Shown: positions 19,515-27,851, counted from the first letter of the stretch. The stretch is DNA of 64,000 bases from Pseudomonas sp. MTM4 (GCF_019355055.1 NZ_CP048411.1:3809501-3873500); one strand, 5' to 3'. The notes: generated by a model from the sequence alone, not told the origin. Program-made: numbers and translations.

Positions 19515-21743
19515 CTATCGCTTGATCGTGCCAAGACGCATGAAGCGCGTTTCGCCGCTGGCGTCTTCCACGCCATCGTTGTCGGTCACCACGAACAGGC
19601 GGCCCTGCCTGTCGACGGCGGCGCCTTCGACCTTGTCCAGCACCCAGCCGCCGGTGCGCTTCAGGTCAGGCAGCAGGTCACGCGCCAGTTGCTTGTTGAC
19701 CAGTGGGAAACGCTGGCCTTCGGCGGCTGGCTGCATACCGGCCAGATCAATGCGGTACAGGCGTTTGACCTCGGCCGCAGGTCCCTGCTGGTTGTCGCGT
19801 TCGATGACCAGGAACTGGCCGTTGCCGATTGAGGTGAGTTCGGACAACCCGACCCAGCCGCCCTCGACAGCTGGGTCGAGCGGGTAGTGATAGAAGCCCC
19901 ACTCGCCAGTGTTCGGATTGAACACGCCTATGCGCACCTTTCCGGCCGGGTCGTTCTTCCACTCGCGCTGGAAGGCCACATACACGCGGGTGCCAGCGCC
20001 TTCGCCGACCACCGCAACGCCCTCGAAACCGTTGCTGGTCTGCTGCGCCGCCACATCCGTGGGCAGAGCATGTTCTTCGAGCACATCGCCTTGTGCGTTG
20101 GCGCGAATCAGCAGGTTCGGCGTGGCCTTGCCGTTGCCTTCCGACGCCAGCCAGAAATCGCCATTACCGGCCTGGGCGATCCCCTCCAGGTCATAGTCGA
20201 CCGTCTCACCTGCCTTGTGCAGTTCGATCTGCCCATCGATAACCGCCGGCGCCTTGCTGGTATCGATGCTGAAGATGCGTGAGGCCTTGTAGTAGCTGTC
20301 CGGCACGGCGTAGAGGCGGTTGTCTTGCGTACGGTCCGCGACCAGGCCGCTAAGCGCGCTCCATGGGATGAGCGCACTATCGGTCGAGCGAATCTCAGGA
20401 TACGACGCCGTCTTGGTGCCGAATTGATAGATTGAAAGGGTGGAGCGATAGCCGTCTTCAGCGGAGTCCTCCTCGCTACTGACCACCAACAGGTTGCGCG
20501 ACGGGATCGGCAGCAACCCTTCCGGACCCATGCCTGTCGGCAGAAGCTGATGCAACACCGGCGCCCACGGGCGCGCCACGTCATAAACGGCCACCGCATT
20601 GCCGCGCTCGCTGCCGACGAAGAGGAAGTCCTGCTTGCGGAAACTGGCCGAGGCGATGCCTTCGGGCTCGATGCCCTTGTTCTCCGAGCGGCTTTCCGGG
20701 TAATGGCCCGCGCGGATAAAGGCGTGCTCCATCGAAGCGCCGGCTTCATGCCAGACACTGCCGCTGTAGTCGAATAAGGTGAAGCTGCGGCTGCCACCTT
20801 CCTCGCCGTTCGCGTCCGTGTAATCGCCCTCGTTGGCGGTCGCCAGCAACGGCCCGACCCAGGCGATGGCGTCCGGCTCGCGGCGTTTGCCAGCGAGCAC
20901 GCCGACCGGTTCGATGCGATCGTTCTCTTCCACGTCCACACCTTGGAGATCGACCTGGCCGGCGCTGAAGTGGCGCAACACGCGGCCACGACGCAGGTCG
21001 ACGAGCACAATGTGGTTGTTCTCCTGCAGCGTGACGGCAGCGACATCCTGGTCGTTGATCGTGACGTACTCCGGCTCCGGATCACTTGGGGCCACATCGG
21101 CAAGCTCGGTCAGGTCAACATCCCGAGTGCTCCAGCGCGATGGCTGGCCCTTGAGGTCGACGATCCGTAGAAAGCCGGCCGGCAATTGCGGAATCAGCCC
21201 ATCGTTCAGGTCCTCGTCACGCTCGTTCTCGATTGCCACCGCGGCATAACGGCCCCTTGGGCTGACGGCGATCGAGTCCGGCTGTCCACCCATCGGCAGC
21301 GTTGCGACACGCTTGGGCTGCGCTGGATTGCGAATGTCGAACACAGCCAGCACGCCGTCGGGCTGGGTGAAGCTGAGCGAGGTATTCACCGCGACGAGCA
21401 CGTAGTGCTGGTGCACCGCTACCGAGGTCGGCTCGCCTTCGAGCTGCACGAAGCCCGCCGGCTTCGGTGATTTCGGATCACGAATGTCCACCAGACCAAT
21501 CCGCTTGCCAGGGCTGTCGGTGTAGATCAACGTCCGGCCATCACGGCTCACGGCGGTGATTTCGGCAACGGTCTGGTTCGACGTGTTTTCATCGGCGCCA
21601 AGGTTGCGGTACACCGGAAAGGTCGCAACCCGCTCGAAATACTCCGCAGCCCGCGAAGGCCCGGCCTGAGCGGCCAACGGCAGCAGAGCCAGTGTCAGCG
21701 CGGTCGACAGCGCAGTGCGGGTCAGGCGGTTCGGTGTTCTCAT
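19515..21743 (-). CDS. Secreted esterase-like/phytase-like beta-propeller protein
   Basis: 742-residue exported protein with a cleavable signal ending near AAQAGPSRA. The N-terminal half (about 30-420) is a repeat-rich propeller with GRTLIYTDSPGKRIGLVDI and repeated VAV/ISPRGRYAAV motifs; the C-terminal part (about 440-740) matches the 'esterase-like activity of phytase' family (YDLEGIAQAGNGDFWLASEGN, GFEGVAVVGEG). Likely periplasmic or extracellular; substrate not deducible, and true phytase activity is not implied. Confidence 0.85.
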   Translation of the reverse strand: MRTPNRLTRTALSTALTLALLPLAAQAGPSRAAEYFERVATFPVYRNLGADENTSNQTVAEITAVSRDGRTLIYTDSPGKRIGLVDIRDPKSPKPAGFVQLEGEPTSVAVHQHYVLVAVNTSLSFTQPDGVLAVFDIRNPAQPKRVATLPMGGQPDSIAVSPRGRYAAVAIENERDEDLNDGLIPQLPAGFLRIVDLKGQPSRWSTRDVDLTELADVAPSDPEPEYVTINDQDVAAVTLQENNHIVLVDLRRGRVLRHFSAGQVDLQGVDVEENDRIEPVGVLAGKRREPDAIAWVGPLLATANEGDYTDANGEEGGSRSFTLFDYSGSVWHEAGASMEHAFIRAGHYPESRSENKGIEPEGIASASFRKQDFLFVGSERGNAVAVYDVARPWAPVLHQLLPTGMGPEGLLPIPSRNLLVVSSEEDSAEDGYRSTLSIYQFGTKTASYPEIRSTDSALIPWSALSGLVADRTQDNRLYAVPDSYYKASRIFSIDTSKAPAVIDGQIELHKAGETVDYDLEGIAQAGNGDFWLASEGNGKATPNLLIRANAQGDVLEEHALPTDVAAQQTSNGFEGVAVVGEGAGTRVYVAFQREWKNDPAGKVRIGVFNPNTGEWGFYHYPLDPAVEGGWVGLSELTSIGNGQFLVIERDNQQGPAAEVKRLYRIDLAGMQPAAEGQRFPLVNKQLARDLLPDLKRTGGWVLDKVEGAAVDRQGRLFVVTDNDGVEDASGETRFMRLGTIKR

Positions 21744-21849
21744 GCGGGCCTCGGCATTCCGTGATTGGGGTTAGCCAACGCACGCTATGCCGGGTTTCTT
21801 ACGGGACGATGACCGATGCTCGTTGCGCCCGTCGCGCTCGGATGAGTGG

Positions 21850-22065
21850 TTATGTTTTGGACATTCCAGGCAGTCCAGAGATCGTGGTTCTGGCAAAGCG
21901 CATGAAAACCAGTAGATCAATGTCGCTGTACGGCTTCAGGCCGCCGTCCAGCGCGGAGCCGAACAGGTGTACCGCCAGTAGCCTTGGAGCTAGGTGGCGT
22001 TCTATGACAGCGCGAGCTTGAGATAGCTGCGTATCAATCGAGGCGGTGGGTCTGAGGTCGGTCAT
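21850..22065 (-). pseudogene. Truncated aadA-like aminoglycoside nucleotidyltransferase
   Basis: The first ~52 residues (MTDLRPTASIDTQLSQAR... AVHLFGSALDGGLKPYSDIDLLV) match the N-terminus of AadA-type streptomycin 3''-adenylyltransferases, including the nucleotidyltransferase motif GSx(n)DxD. After DLLV the sequence changes to unrelated residues and stops, so the C-terminal four-fifths is missing. ATG 22065 is used; the frame extends to a TTG at 22074. It lies just outside the integron's distal end and may be the remnant of a former cassette or of a deletion. Confidence 0.75.
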
Positions 22066-22222
22066 GGTACTCAACGGCCAGTCGACGGCACGAAATGCTC
22101 AACGAGTGTCTGCAACAGTGATGCACTGCTGCTCGGGCGTGCCAGAGCGCCCTTATATAACAGGCCTAAAATGCGGCGGACCCACTGCGAAATGCGGTTG
22201 TGACGCGAATGTTGGTCATGCC

Positions 22223-22251
22223 AAAAAACTAGTCTCGGCTTAAGCGCCGAG
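22223..22251 (-). terminator. Rho-independent terminator at the distal end of the cassette array
   Basis: Stem CTCGGC / GCCGAG around GCTTAA, followed on the minus strand by ACTAG and six T. It begins 1 nt past the last cassette gene and would end any transcript running through the array. Confidence 0.8.
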
Positions 22252-22252
22252 C

Positions 22253-22567
22253 TTAGCTTGACGCCAAGCGGGATGTCAGTGAGGCGATTGCCCAAGCCAT
22301 CACCCAGGCGCCAATGATCAGAACGGCAGCGCCAATGGCCCAGCCCAATATTGTCGGGGTACACCAGCCCCCGCCGCACATACCGTTGTGCTCCAAGAGC
22401 CCCGGAAAGCCAAGTTGATGAAATGCGTAAACCGAAAAAAGCGGAACGGCCAACAGCAGGCCTAGCGGGGAGCTGAGGTATGAGGAGCTCCATGCTGCAG
22501 GCAGCCAAAGCAAGCCATACGCTAGAAGAAGCGCAGCCAGAAACTTCAGCGTGGATGGCTTGAGCAT
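22253..22567 (-). CDS. Small membrane protein, last cassette of the array
   Basis: 104-residue hydrophobic protein with about three predicted helices (LKFLAALLLAYGLLWLPAAW, LLLAVPLFSVYAF, ILGWAIGAAVLIIGAWVMAWA) and a loop with CGGGWC. ATG 22567 lies close to the attC core now split by the IS, as expected for the first gene of a cassette. No attC could be recognised after it; a terminator follows at once. Function unknown. Confidence 0.7.
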   Translation of the reverse strand: MLKPSTLKFLAALLLAYGLLWLPAAWSSSYLSSPLGLLLAVPLFSVYAFHQLGFPGLLEHNGMCGGGWCTPTILGWAIGAAVLIIGAWVMAWAIASLTSRLASS

Positions 22568-22579
22568 TTCGGGAGAGTC

Positions 22580-22583
22580 CTAA
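22580..22583. repeat. Left target-site duplication CTAA of the IS5-family element
   Basis: CTAA next to the left inverted repeat is matched by CTAA at 23776-23779, the 4-bp YTAR-type duplication expected of IS5-group transposition. Confidence 0.85.
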
Positions 22584-23775
22584 GGATGGTCTGAAGTAGT
22601 CAGGTATTTCTGGCTGACTCCAGCCCTTGCCGATTTCAAAACGGTGATTCGGCTAAAAAACGATCAAATCATCCCCTCTTTCCGGATTTATAGCCGGCGC
22701 GAGCACCTCGCGCCGGCCATTTCCCGCATTACAAACGCACCTCTCCTGCATTCGTCAGCAAATGTCGGCGCGCCATCCACAGGTTCGACAGCGCGAACAG
22801 TGTCACCAACTGCGCGGTGTTCTTCGCCAGGCCACGGAAGCGTGTCTTCACGTAGCCGAATTGGCGCTTGATCACCCGGAACGGGTGCTCGACTTTGGCG
22901 CGCACCTGGGCCTTGGATTTCTCGATCTTGCGCTTGGCTTTGTACAGCGCACTGCGCTTACTCAGCTTCTTGTACGTACTGCGGCGGGCCGCAATCTGCC
23001 AGATCACCTCCCGGCCTTCATGTTCCGGGCGTTTCTCTACGCCGGTGTAACCCGCGTCGGCGCCGACCATGTTTTCCTTTCCATGCAGCAGTTTGTCGAC
23101 CTGGGTAACGTCAGCAACGTTGGCTGCCGTCCCCACCACGCTGTGCACCAGGCCAGACTCGGTATCCGCGCCGATGTGGGCCTTCATGCCGAAGTAATAC
23201 TGATTGCCCTTCTTGGTCTGGGTGCATTTCCGGGTCACGCTTACCGTCCTTGTTCTTGGTCGAACTCGGCGCATGGATCAGCGTGGCATCGACGATGGTG
23301 CCCTGGCGCAGCGACAGGCCCCGATCGCCCAGGTAACCATTGATCACCGCCAGAATCCCGGCCGCCAACTCGTGCTTCTCCAGCAGGCGACGGAAATTGA
23401 GGATGGTGGTTTCGTCGGGAATACGCTCTAGGTTCAGCCCGGCAAACTGGCGCAAGATTGTGGTCTCGTACAGCGCCTCCTCCATCGCTGGATCGCTGTA
23501 GCCGAACCAGTTCTGCATCAAATGTACGCGCAGCATCGCCATCAGCTGATACGCCGGACGACCACCTTCACCCTTGGGGTAGTGCGGCTCGATCAGGGCA
23601 ATCAAACCCTTCCACGGCACCACCTGATCCATCTCGATCAGGAACAACTCTTTGCGGGTCTGCTTGCGCTTGCCGGCGTACTCGGCGTCGGCGAAGGTCA
23701 TTTGCTTCATCGGGAAACTCGGGCAACGGGATCGGCGTATTTCACCAGATTCGGGAAGTCTTTTTCAGACCATCC
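22584..23775 (-). mobile_element. IS5-family insertion sequence, 1192 bp
   Basis: Bounded by 12-bp inverted repeats GGATGGTCTGAA (22584-22595) and its complement (23764-23775), flanked by CTAA duplications. It carries one transposase gene read leftward, disrupted by a frameshift. Length and 4-bp duplication fit the IS5 subgroup. The insertion point is the R' core of an integron attC. Confidence 0.9.
22729..23710 (-). pseudogene. IS5-family DDE transposase, frameshifted
   Basis: The 5' part (ATG 23710, MKQMTFADAEYAGKRKQTRK) and the 3' part are in different frames. The first runs through GRPAYQLMAMLRVHLMQNWF and the first catalytic Asp (GTIVDATLIHAPSS) to about KRDPEMH; the second resumes at QTKKGNQYYFGMKAHIG with the second Asp (VGADAGYTGVEKR) and continues to the end. 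One extra base in the GGG at 23220-23222 (CACCCAGACC instead of CACCAGACC on the coding strand) accounts for the shift exactly. The family is normally one ORF, so this is an inactivating mutation or a sequencing error, not programmed frameshifting. Confidence 0.88.
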
Positions 23776-23848
23776 CTAAGGTTTGGTCAACGGGTAGTTT
23801 TTGCCCGCCTCGGTGAGCGAAGTGAGCGATTTGAACCAGCTGTTAGAA
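23776..23848 (-). repeat. attC of the DUF6998 cassette, split at its R' core by the IS
   Basis: R'' GTTAGAA is at 23842-23848 and the R' core begins at 23776 as CTAAG (canonical CTAAC). The interior CCGTTGACC...GGTTCAAATCG is a variant of the 75-bp family. The IS target duplication CTAA is part of R', so the other half of the core lies 1.2 kb away at 22580. Confidence 0.8.
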
Positions 23849-24317
23849 GTATTTAACATGGCGCTAATGTTCAGGACGCGATTATCTAGCAGTATTGCCC
23901 CGCGCATGTGTAAGACATGACCGTTGACATGGGCTCTGTACGACCGTACTCAGAGATTACCGCGTGCGGTATTAAGTATGCCTCGATGGGGTCATATGCT
24001 TCATTGAAAATTACAGCTATGAATTCGTCAAAGTCATTTTTATTTAGGTTGCGTATGACGCTTAACTGCCTTGAGCGATTGCTTGCAGTTATACAACGAT
24101 CTTTTATTTGAATTTTCTTGCCGTCGCTTGATTTTGCGTCGTGACCTGCTGCTGAATTTTTTGCGAGGGTTAAATTCAAAGCAGACGAAACCAACCATTC
24201 GGCGTAATCCCCGACTGGATTATTTTTTGTTCTGAGTACGCCGCGATTTTTAAGCTCATCAATGGCTGCCGCGTGAAGCTTTAGCAACTCAGGTATTGAT
24301 AGGTTGGCTAGATCCAT
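23776..24317 (-). pseudogene. DUF6998-like (PD-(D/E)xK nuclease-like) cassette gene, frameshifted near the 3' end
   Basis: From ATG 24317 the product is MDLANLSIPELLKLHAAAI..., with GDYAEWLV and GHDAKSSDGKKIQIKDR, which looks like the E...D...QxK pattern of restriction-nuclease-like folds and matches the DUF6998 family as I recall it. The frame ends early with a non-family tail (TEPMSTVMSYTCAGQYC). A different frame immediately continues HVNGHVLHMRGAILLDNRV, the expected C-terminus, up to the attC. One missing base at about 23931-23934 (GAGCCCAT where GAGGCCCAT would restore the frame) explains it. Uninterrupted, the protein would be near 160-180 residues. Functional class is moderate; frameshift is seen directly. 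Confidence 0.75.
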
Positions 24318-24336
24318 GTTGTTAAATACTTCTAAC
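23842..24336. repeat. 16-bp perfect inverted repeat at both ends of one cassette
   Basis: GTTAGAAGTATTTAAC at 23842-23857 is the exact reverse complement of 24321-24336. The first seven bases are the expected attC cores; the additional nine (AGTATTTAAC side) are not required by attC structure. The repeats enclose the DUF6998 cassette. Confidence 0.85.
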
Positions 24337-24407
24337 GTTCGGTTTAGTGGCGCTGCGTCAGCAGCGTCCCAACGAGCAGAGCGAGTGACTTGAACCGCTT
24401 GTTAGGT
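24331..24407 (-). repeat. attC site of the small-membrane-protein cassette
   Basis: Cores TCTAACG (24331) and GTTAGGT (24401-24407); 77 bp. Variant of the 75-bp type with GCTGCGTCAGCAGC as the central hairpin. Confidence 0.85.
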
Positions 24408-24431
24408 TTCATTACAAGCCACCGAACGTTG

Positions 24432-24665
24432 CTAACCAAGATAGCTTTCGCTCGAACTTCCCGAATGCTGAATAACTGAATGTATGCTCGGAACGGCTAT
24501 AACGCTGAAAATAGTAAACCCAATGGTCGCCCCAATGACCGAGTCAAACAGGAGCATAATTGCGCCAAAACAGAGAAAGCGGCGCCAACTAATGCGAAGC
24601 CTTTCCGAGTACGAACTTGATCTGGATAGCGATTCAGCATCGGATAACCTAATGCTGCCGCTCAC
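24432..24665 (-). CDS. Short membrane protein of unknown function (cassette gene)
   Basis: 77 residues with a polar N-terminus and a hydrophobic segment FLCFGAIMLLFDSVIGATIGF followed by TIFSVIAV. The only start in this frame before the membrane part is a GTG at 24665 that lies inside the preceding attC. An alternative 47-residue frame opens with an ATG near 24645. Which is translated cannot be decided from sequence. No family recognised. Confidence 0.45.
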   Translation of the reverse strand: MSGSIRLSDAESLSRSSSYSERLRISWRRFLCFGAIMLLFDSVIGATIGFTIFSVIAVPSIHSVIQHSGSSSESYLG

Positions 24666-24716
24666 CCGCGGTGAACCGCGCAGCGGTTTACCGTCGGATG
24701 CAGCGGCTTGTTAGTC
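24649..24716 (-). repeat. attC site of the MBL-hydrolase cassette
   Basis: Cores CCTAATG (24649-24655, imperfect) and GTTAGTC (24710-24716), 68 bp. The interior has CCGCTGCATCCGACGG and GAGCGGCAGC arms and a CCGCGCAGCGG hairpin, unlike the P. stutzeri type. Confidence 0.8.
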
Positions 24717-24844
24717 CACGCCGCGTGGCCGCGGCGTTTCCAAGGATCAAGCACTGTGCGCACTCACGGACGCGACCGTCAGTAATACGATCCCACCAGC
24801 CGGATGGCGAGCTCCACGTTGTAGGGCATCGAGGCATCGTAGCC

Positions 24845-25805
24845 TTACATCTTGCCGTACTTCGGCCGCAGCTCCTCGGTCACGCGCATGATGATCGCGT
24901 CGCGCTGCGACCGCGCGAAGGCAGCATGGTTGTTCTCGGTCGGCTTCATGTGTTTGGTGAAAGCTTCTTCCTGCCGAGCTTTCAGCGTGGCTTGGCGCAG
25001 ATCCTCCAGGAAGGCGAGCTGAAACTCGAAGTCCTCCTTGTATCCGACGTTGCCGTGCCCGCCGACGAAATGCGTCCAGCCGAGCGCCATGACTTCTTTG
25101 AGGTTAGCGCCGTGATACACCACCGTGTCAGACACCGCGAAGCCCAGCATGGGGAGCTGGTCGGGATTGAGCAAGTCGGGGCTGTGCGCGACCTTCTGTT
25201 CCTTCAGTAGCCAGACCGAGTGGTCGTCGGTGTGGGCGGGCTTCGAGAAACGATGCATCTCCACCGTCAGGTCCTCGAACTTGAACGCGTCCGTTAGGCC
25301 TGAAAGCACCTGCGTTGGCTTCGGCAGCCGGCTGTTCATGAACCCCATCTTGTTGGCCGTTTCCTTGCTGGCAACGATCCTGAGACTCCTTCCCGATTTC
25401 TGTGCCTCGTCGACCCAAAACTTGGCGTCGCCGATGTGGTCGACGTGAAAGTGCGAGTACACGATTGTCGTCACAGGAAGCGGTGTCACTTCGCGGATCG
25501 CCTGCAGGATCTGCGCACCGCGCCCTTCGGGGGCGTCGAACAGTAGCACGCCCTCGTTGCCGACATAGAACGTGGTTGAGTAGAAAAAGCGCTGGACGTA
25601 ATAGCTGCGGTCAGTCAGCCGCTGCAGGACGTACGGCTGTTCCATATTCCGTGTGAACAGATTGCCGATCTTTTCCTCCTGCTTGATCGGCTTTGTCGCC
25701 GAAGGCTCGACGTACGGGGCGCCGACCGTCGAAGCCGCTTCAGGCGGCGATTGAGCAAAAGCTGGGCCGATGGCCGCAACGATCATGATTGACAAGTTGC
25801 TTCAT
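24845..25805 (-). pseudogene. Exported MBL-fold hydrolase cassette gene with a frameshifted signal peptide
   Basis: The frame from TTG 25795 encodes 316 residues with metallo-beta-lactamase-fold ligands SHFHVDHIG, the later AHTDDHSV, PDLL and a C-terminal GGHGNVG; substrate unknown. An SD (GGAGA) followed by ATG at 25805 opens MKQLV and then enters the wrong frame. Removing one A from GTCAATCATG would give MKQLVIMIVAAIGPAFAQS, an ideal signal peptide joined to the rest. So the start is probably broken by one base, or the protein is made from TTG/ATG within the remaining half of the signal. It is not a recognised beta-lactamase class. Confidence 0.7.
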
Positions 25806-25866
25806 TGTCGTCTCCGTTGTTGGATCGCTTCACCTTATACACCGCGACGCTCTTGGCCGGATTGCT

Positions 25867-25926
25867 GGCTAACGCCTGCATTAAGCCGTGCCGCGAAGCG
25901 GCATCGGCTTGAATTAATTGTTAGGC
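25867..25926 (-). repeat. attC site, 60-bp type
   Basis: Cores GGCTAAC (25867-25873) and GTTAGGC (25920-25926). The compact hairpin GATGCCGCTTCGCGGCA resembles the short attC of mobile-integron resistance cassettes rather than the local 75-bp type. Confidence 0.9.
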
Positions 25927-25927
25927 G

Positions 25928-26422
25928 CTACCGCTCGTAACGCCAAGCGCCCGGTGCATTTGTCTTTAGACTTCCACGCTGCATTTGGCCAATCAAGTTG
26001 TCTTTGCTAATGCGCGACATTGCATCAGAGAACATGGGATTGACCAGCTTTCCGTACGTGTCGAGAAGCTTCTCTAGCCGTCTGGCCCGCTCGTTTGCCG
26101 TTTGTATGGACGAGCTGAACAATATGATGAGAATCTCATCTAGATGCTCAACGTTGTCGAACGATCGAAGCTTATCGGCGATACGCCATGAAGTCTCCCT
26201 GCACATTTTCAGGATCTCCTCTGGAGGATCCTTATGATTGATCTCAGATGAGGCGACCCAAAAGTAGAGCTGATTCAGCTCAAGAAGCATGAGGTACGTT
26301 GCGAGCATTGCAGCCGATCTTTCTTTGCGATGCTCGTGAGCACGCTGCAAAAGGCTGGCTATCAGTCCGCCAACTAGTGCTGCCAGAAGACCACCAAAGA
26401 ATCCGAGCCAACCATCAGTCAT
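25928..26422 (-). CDS. Membrane-anchored helical protein of unknown function (cassette gene)
   Basis: 164 residues from ATG 26422 (MTDGWLGFFGGLLAALVGGLIASLL): one N-terminal membrane helix with a GG-rich face, then a basic stretch HEHRKERSA and about 130 residues of amphipathic helix. The frame also reaches a GTG at 26434 inside attC. The layout closely resembles the cassette at 28483-28980 although the sequences differ. No known domain. Confidence 0.7.
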   Translation of the reverse strand: MTDGWLGFFGGLLAALVGGLIASLLQRAHEHRKERSAAMLATYLMLLELNQLYFWVASSEINHKDPPEEILKMCRETSWRIADKLRSFDNVEHLDEILIILFSSSIQTANERARRLEKLLDTYGKLVNPMFSDAMSRISKDNLIGQMQRGSLKTNAPGAWRYER

Positions 26423-26432
26423 GTCTAGTAGC

Positions 26433-26507
26433 ACCTAACGTTTGGTTAAGGGGCGGCTTTAGCCCGTCCCAGTGAGCAAAGCGAACGGTTTGAACCACTT
26501 GTCAGAC
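26433..26507 (-). repeat. attC site, 75-bp P. stutzeri type
   Basis: Cores ACCTAAC (26433-26439) and GTCAGAC (26501-26507, one base from the consensus GTTAGRY). Interior GGTTAAGGGGCGGCTTTAGC is followed by the GTGAGCAAAGCGAACGG segment. Confidence 0.9.
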
Positions 26508-26510
26508 GCA

Positions 26511-27008
26511 CTACTGCTGGCCTATCCAGACCAAGAATGCTCCTAGAGCAACACCAAGCAGACTGAATAGAGGAGATGAGAGCCAACGATTTTCTTTGTT
26601 CTGATCGATAGCTCGTGTGTGCAGGTTAATAGCAGTATTGATTAAAATTGATATTTCTCCCCCAGTTAACGGGACTCTGGATATGCGATCTAGCTCTACC
26701 TGCGGTAGCTTTTTGTATTCGTTAAATGATAGTTCCCGTTGATGGTCTACAGAATAGCGTCTGCGGCAGTTCCTGCGCCAAGCTAAAGATACTTTTTCTC
26801 CGTTGGAATCAAATCTAAAAAATTCTGGGTGCTCTAAGAACACATTTTTCCAGTGTAATGCCCTAATATTGTTGCCGCTTATTCTTATAGACCAACCGCC
26901 AAAATCTAGTTTGTAGTATCCATACTTCTCCATGACCTGAATGGCTGCAATTACATCTTCAAGTCGGTTGTCAGAATTTAAATATGGTGATTTTGATTTT
27001 TCGGTCAC
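26511..27008 (-). CDS. Tail-anchored protein of unknown function (cassette gene)
   Basis: 165 residues from a GTG at 27008 (MTEKSKSPYLNSDNRLEDVI). The first 100 residues look like a small soluble domain (EKYGYYKLDFGGWSIRISGNN, then FRFDSNGEKVSLAW), with a single membrane helix at the very C-terminus (LFSLLGVALGAFLVWIG). Composition is AT-rich relative to the core genome. Function unknown. Confidence 0.7.
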   Translation of the reverse strand: MTEKSKSPYLNSDNRLEDVIAAIQVMEKYGYYKLDFGGWSIRISGNNIRALHWKNVFLEHPEFFRFDSNGEKVSLAWRRNCRRRYSVDHQRELSFNEYKKLPQVELDRISRVPLTGGEISILINTAINLHTRAIDQNKENRWLSSPLFSLLGVALGAFLVWIGQQ

Positions 27009-27031
27009 TGTGAGTCTTCTTCTTGTAGTGC

Positions 27032-27088
27032 ATCTAACGTTTGACTTAAGCTGCGCCGTCAGGCGTCCGCTTGAAGGAGGGGTTAGAG
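27032..27088 (-). repeat. attC site, 57-bp type
   Basis: Cores ATCTAAC (27032-27038) and GTTAGAG (27082-27088), with AAGCGGACGCCTGACGGCGC as the central hairpin. Shorter than and unlike the local 75-bp family. Confidence 0.85.
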
Positions 27089-27748
27089 CTCATTCTCGCC
27101 TCCACCGTTTGAGCTTGGAAGCAACTTGGCCATTCGTTCGAGATCAGTTGCGACGTCATTGAAGCCGAAGTAGTTCGTGGGGTGCTCGTACATGTGGTCC
27201 GCATGTTGGTCAGGCTCGTAGTTCGTGAGGCGGCTTCGTAGTTCGTCTCTTAGCATGAGTGCGTCGACTTTGAAGCGGCGCTCCCACTCCGCGTTCCGTT
27301 CGGTTGAGAGACGAGAGGATGCACTTGTGAACTTGTGCCATAGGCGCTGCTTGTCCGCTTCATCGACGGTGCGAGTCATCTCGACCCACTCGTTCTCTCG
27401 AATCGACTCGTCGTGTCGTTGATGCCGCTCGATGAACTCGCGAATGCTAGCAACAAGGGTTAGCGCCTTTTGAGCCAGAGATGCCGTGTCCGACTCCACT
27501 ACCGACCAGACCTTCTTGTCGTACTTAAGCGCACGTTCCTTGTATTGCTCTGCTTGGTCGGTCTTGAGGTGCAAGCGCTCCAAGAGCGTTTCATTTGTGG
27601 CACGCACCTGTTCGCAGACAGCGGTGTACTTCCATCGCGCCGCAAAGTATGCGAGTCCAAACATCGAGACCGCGAGAAGCGCAAACGCGAGAGGTGCTTG
27701 AGAGATCACTGACCACTCACGCGCTAAAAGTTCTAGGAACTTGTCCAT
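27083..27748 (-). CDS. Membrane-anchored coiled-coil protein of unknown function (cassette gene)
   Basis: 221 residues from ATG 27748. One N-terminal membrane helix (APLAFALLAVSMFGLAYFAA) is followed by a long charged helical region (VRATNETLLERLHLKTDQAE) likely to form a coiled coil, and an acidic, His-containing C-terminus. The stop lies inside the R'' core of its attC. No family recognised. Confidence 0.7.
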   Translation of the reverse strand: MDKFLELLAREWSVISQAPLAFALLAVSMFGLAYFAARWKYTAVCEQVRATNETLLERLHLKTDQAEQYKERALKYDKKVWSVVESDTASLAQKALTLVASIREFIERHQRHDESIRENEWVEMTRTVDEADKQRLWHKFTSASSRLSTERNAEWERRFKVDALMLRDELRSRLTNYEPDQHADHMYEHPTNYFGFNDVATDLERMAKLLPSSNGGGENEL

Positions 27749-27764
27749 CGGGATCCTTGTTGAG

Positions 27765-27851
27765 CGCTAACGTAGAGCTAACCGGCGAGCCAAAGCGCAG
27801 CTTTGGCGAGTCCAGCGACCGAAGGGAGCGAGGTTGAGCGCCATGTTAGAG
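27765..27851 (-). repeat. attC site, 87-bp type
   Basis: Cores CGCTAAC (27765-27771) and GTTAGAG (27845-27851). A large CCAAAGCGCAGCTTTGG hairpin lies inside. The longest site of the array. Confidence 0.85.

Noticed and set aside
22729..23710. Programmed frameshift in the IS transposase
   Set aside because: This IS5 group normally has one ORF, and the shift site (GGG/CCC) lacks a slippery heptamer with downstream structure; a one-base insertion explains it fully.
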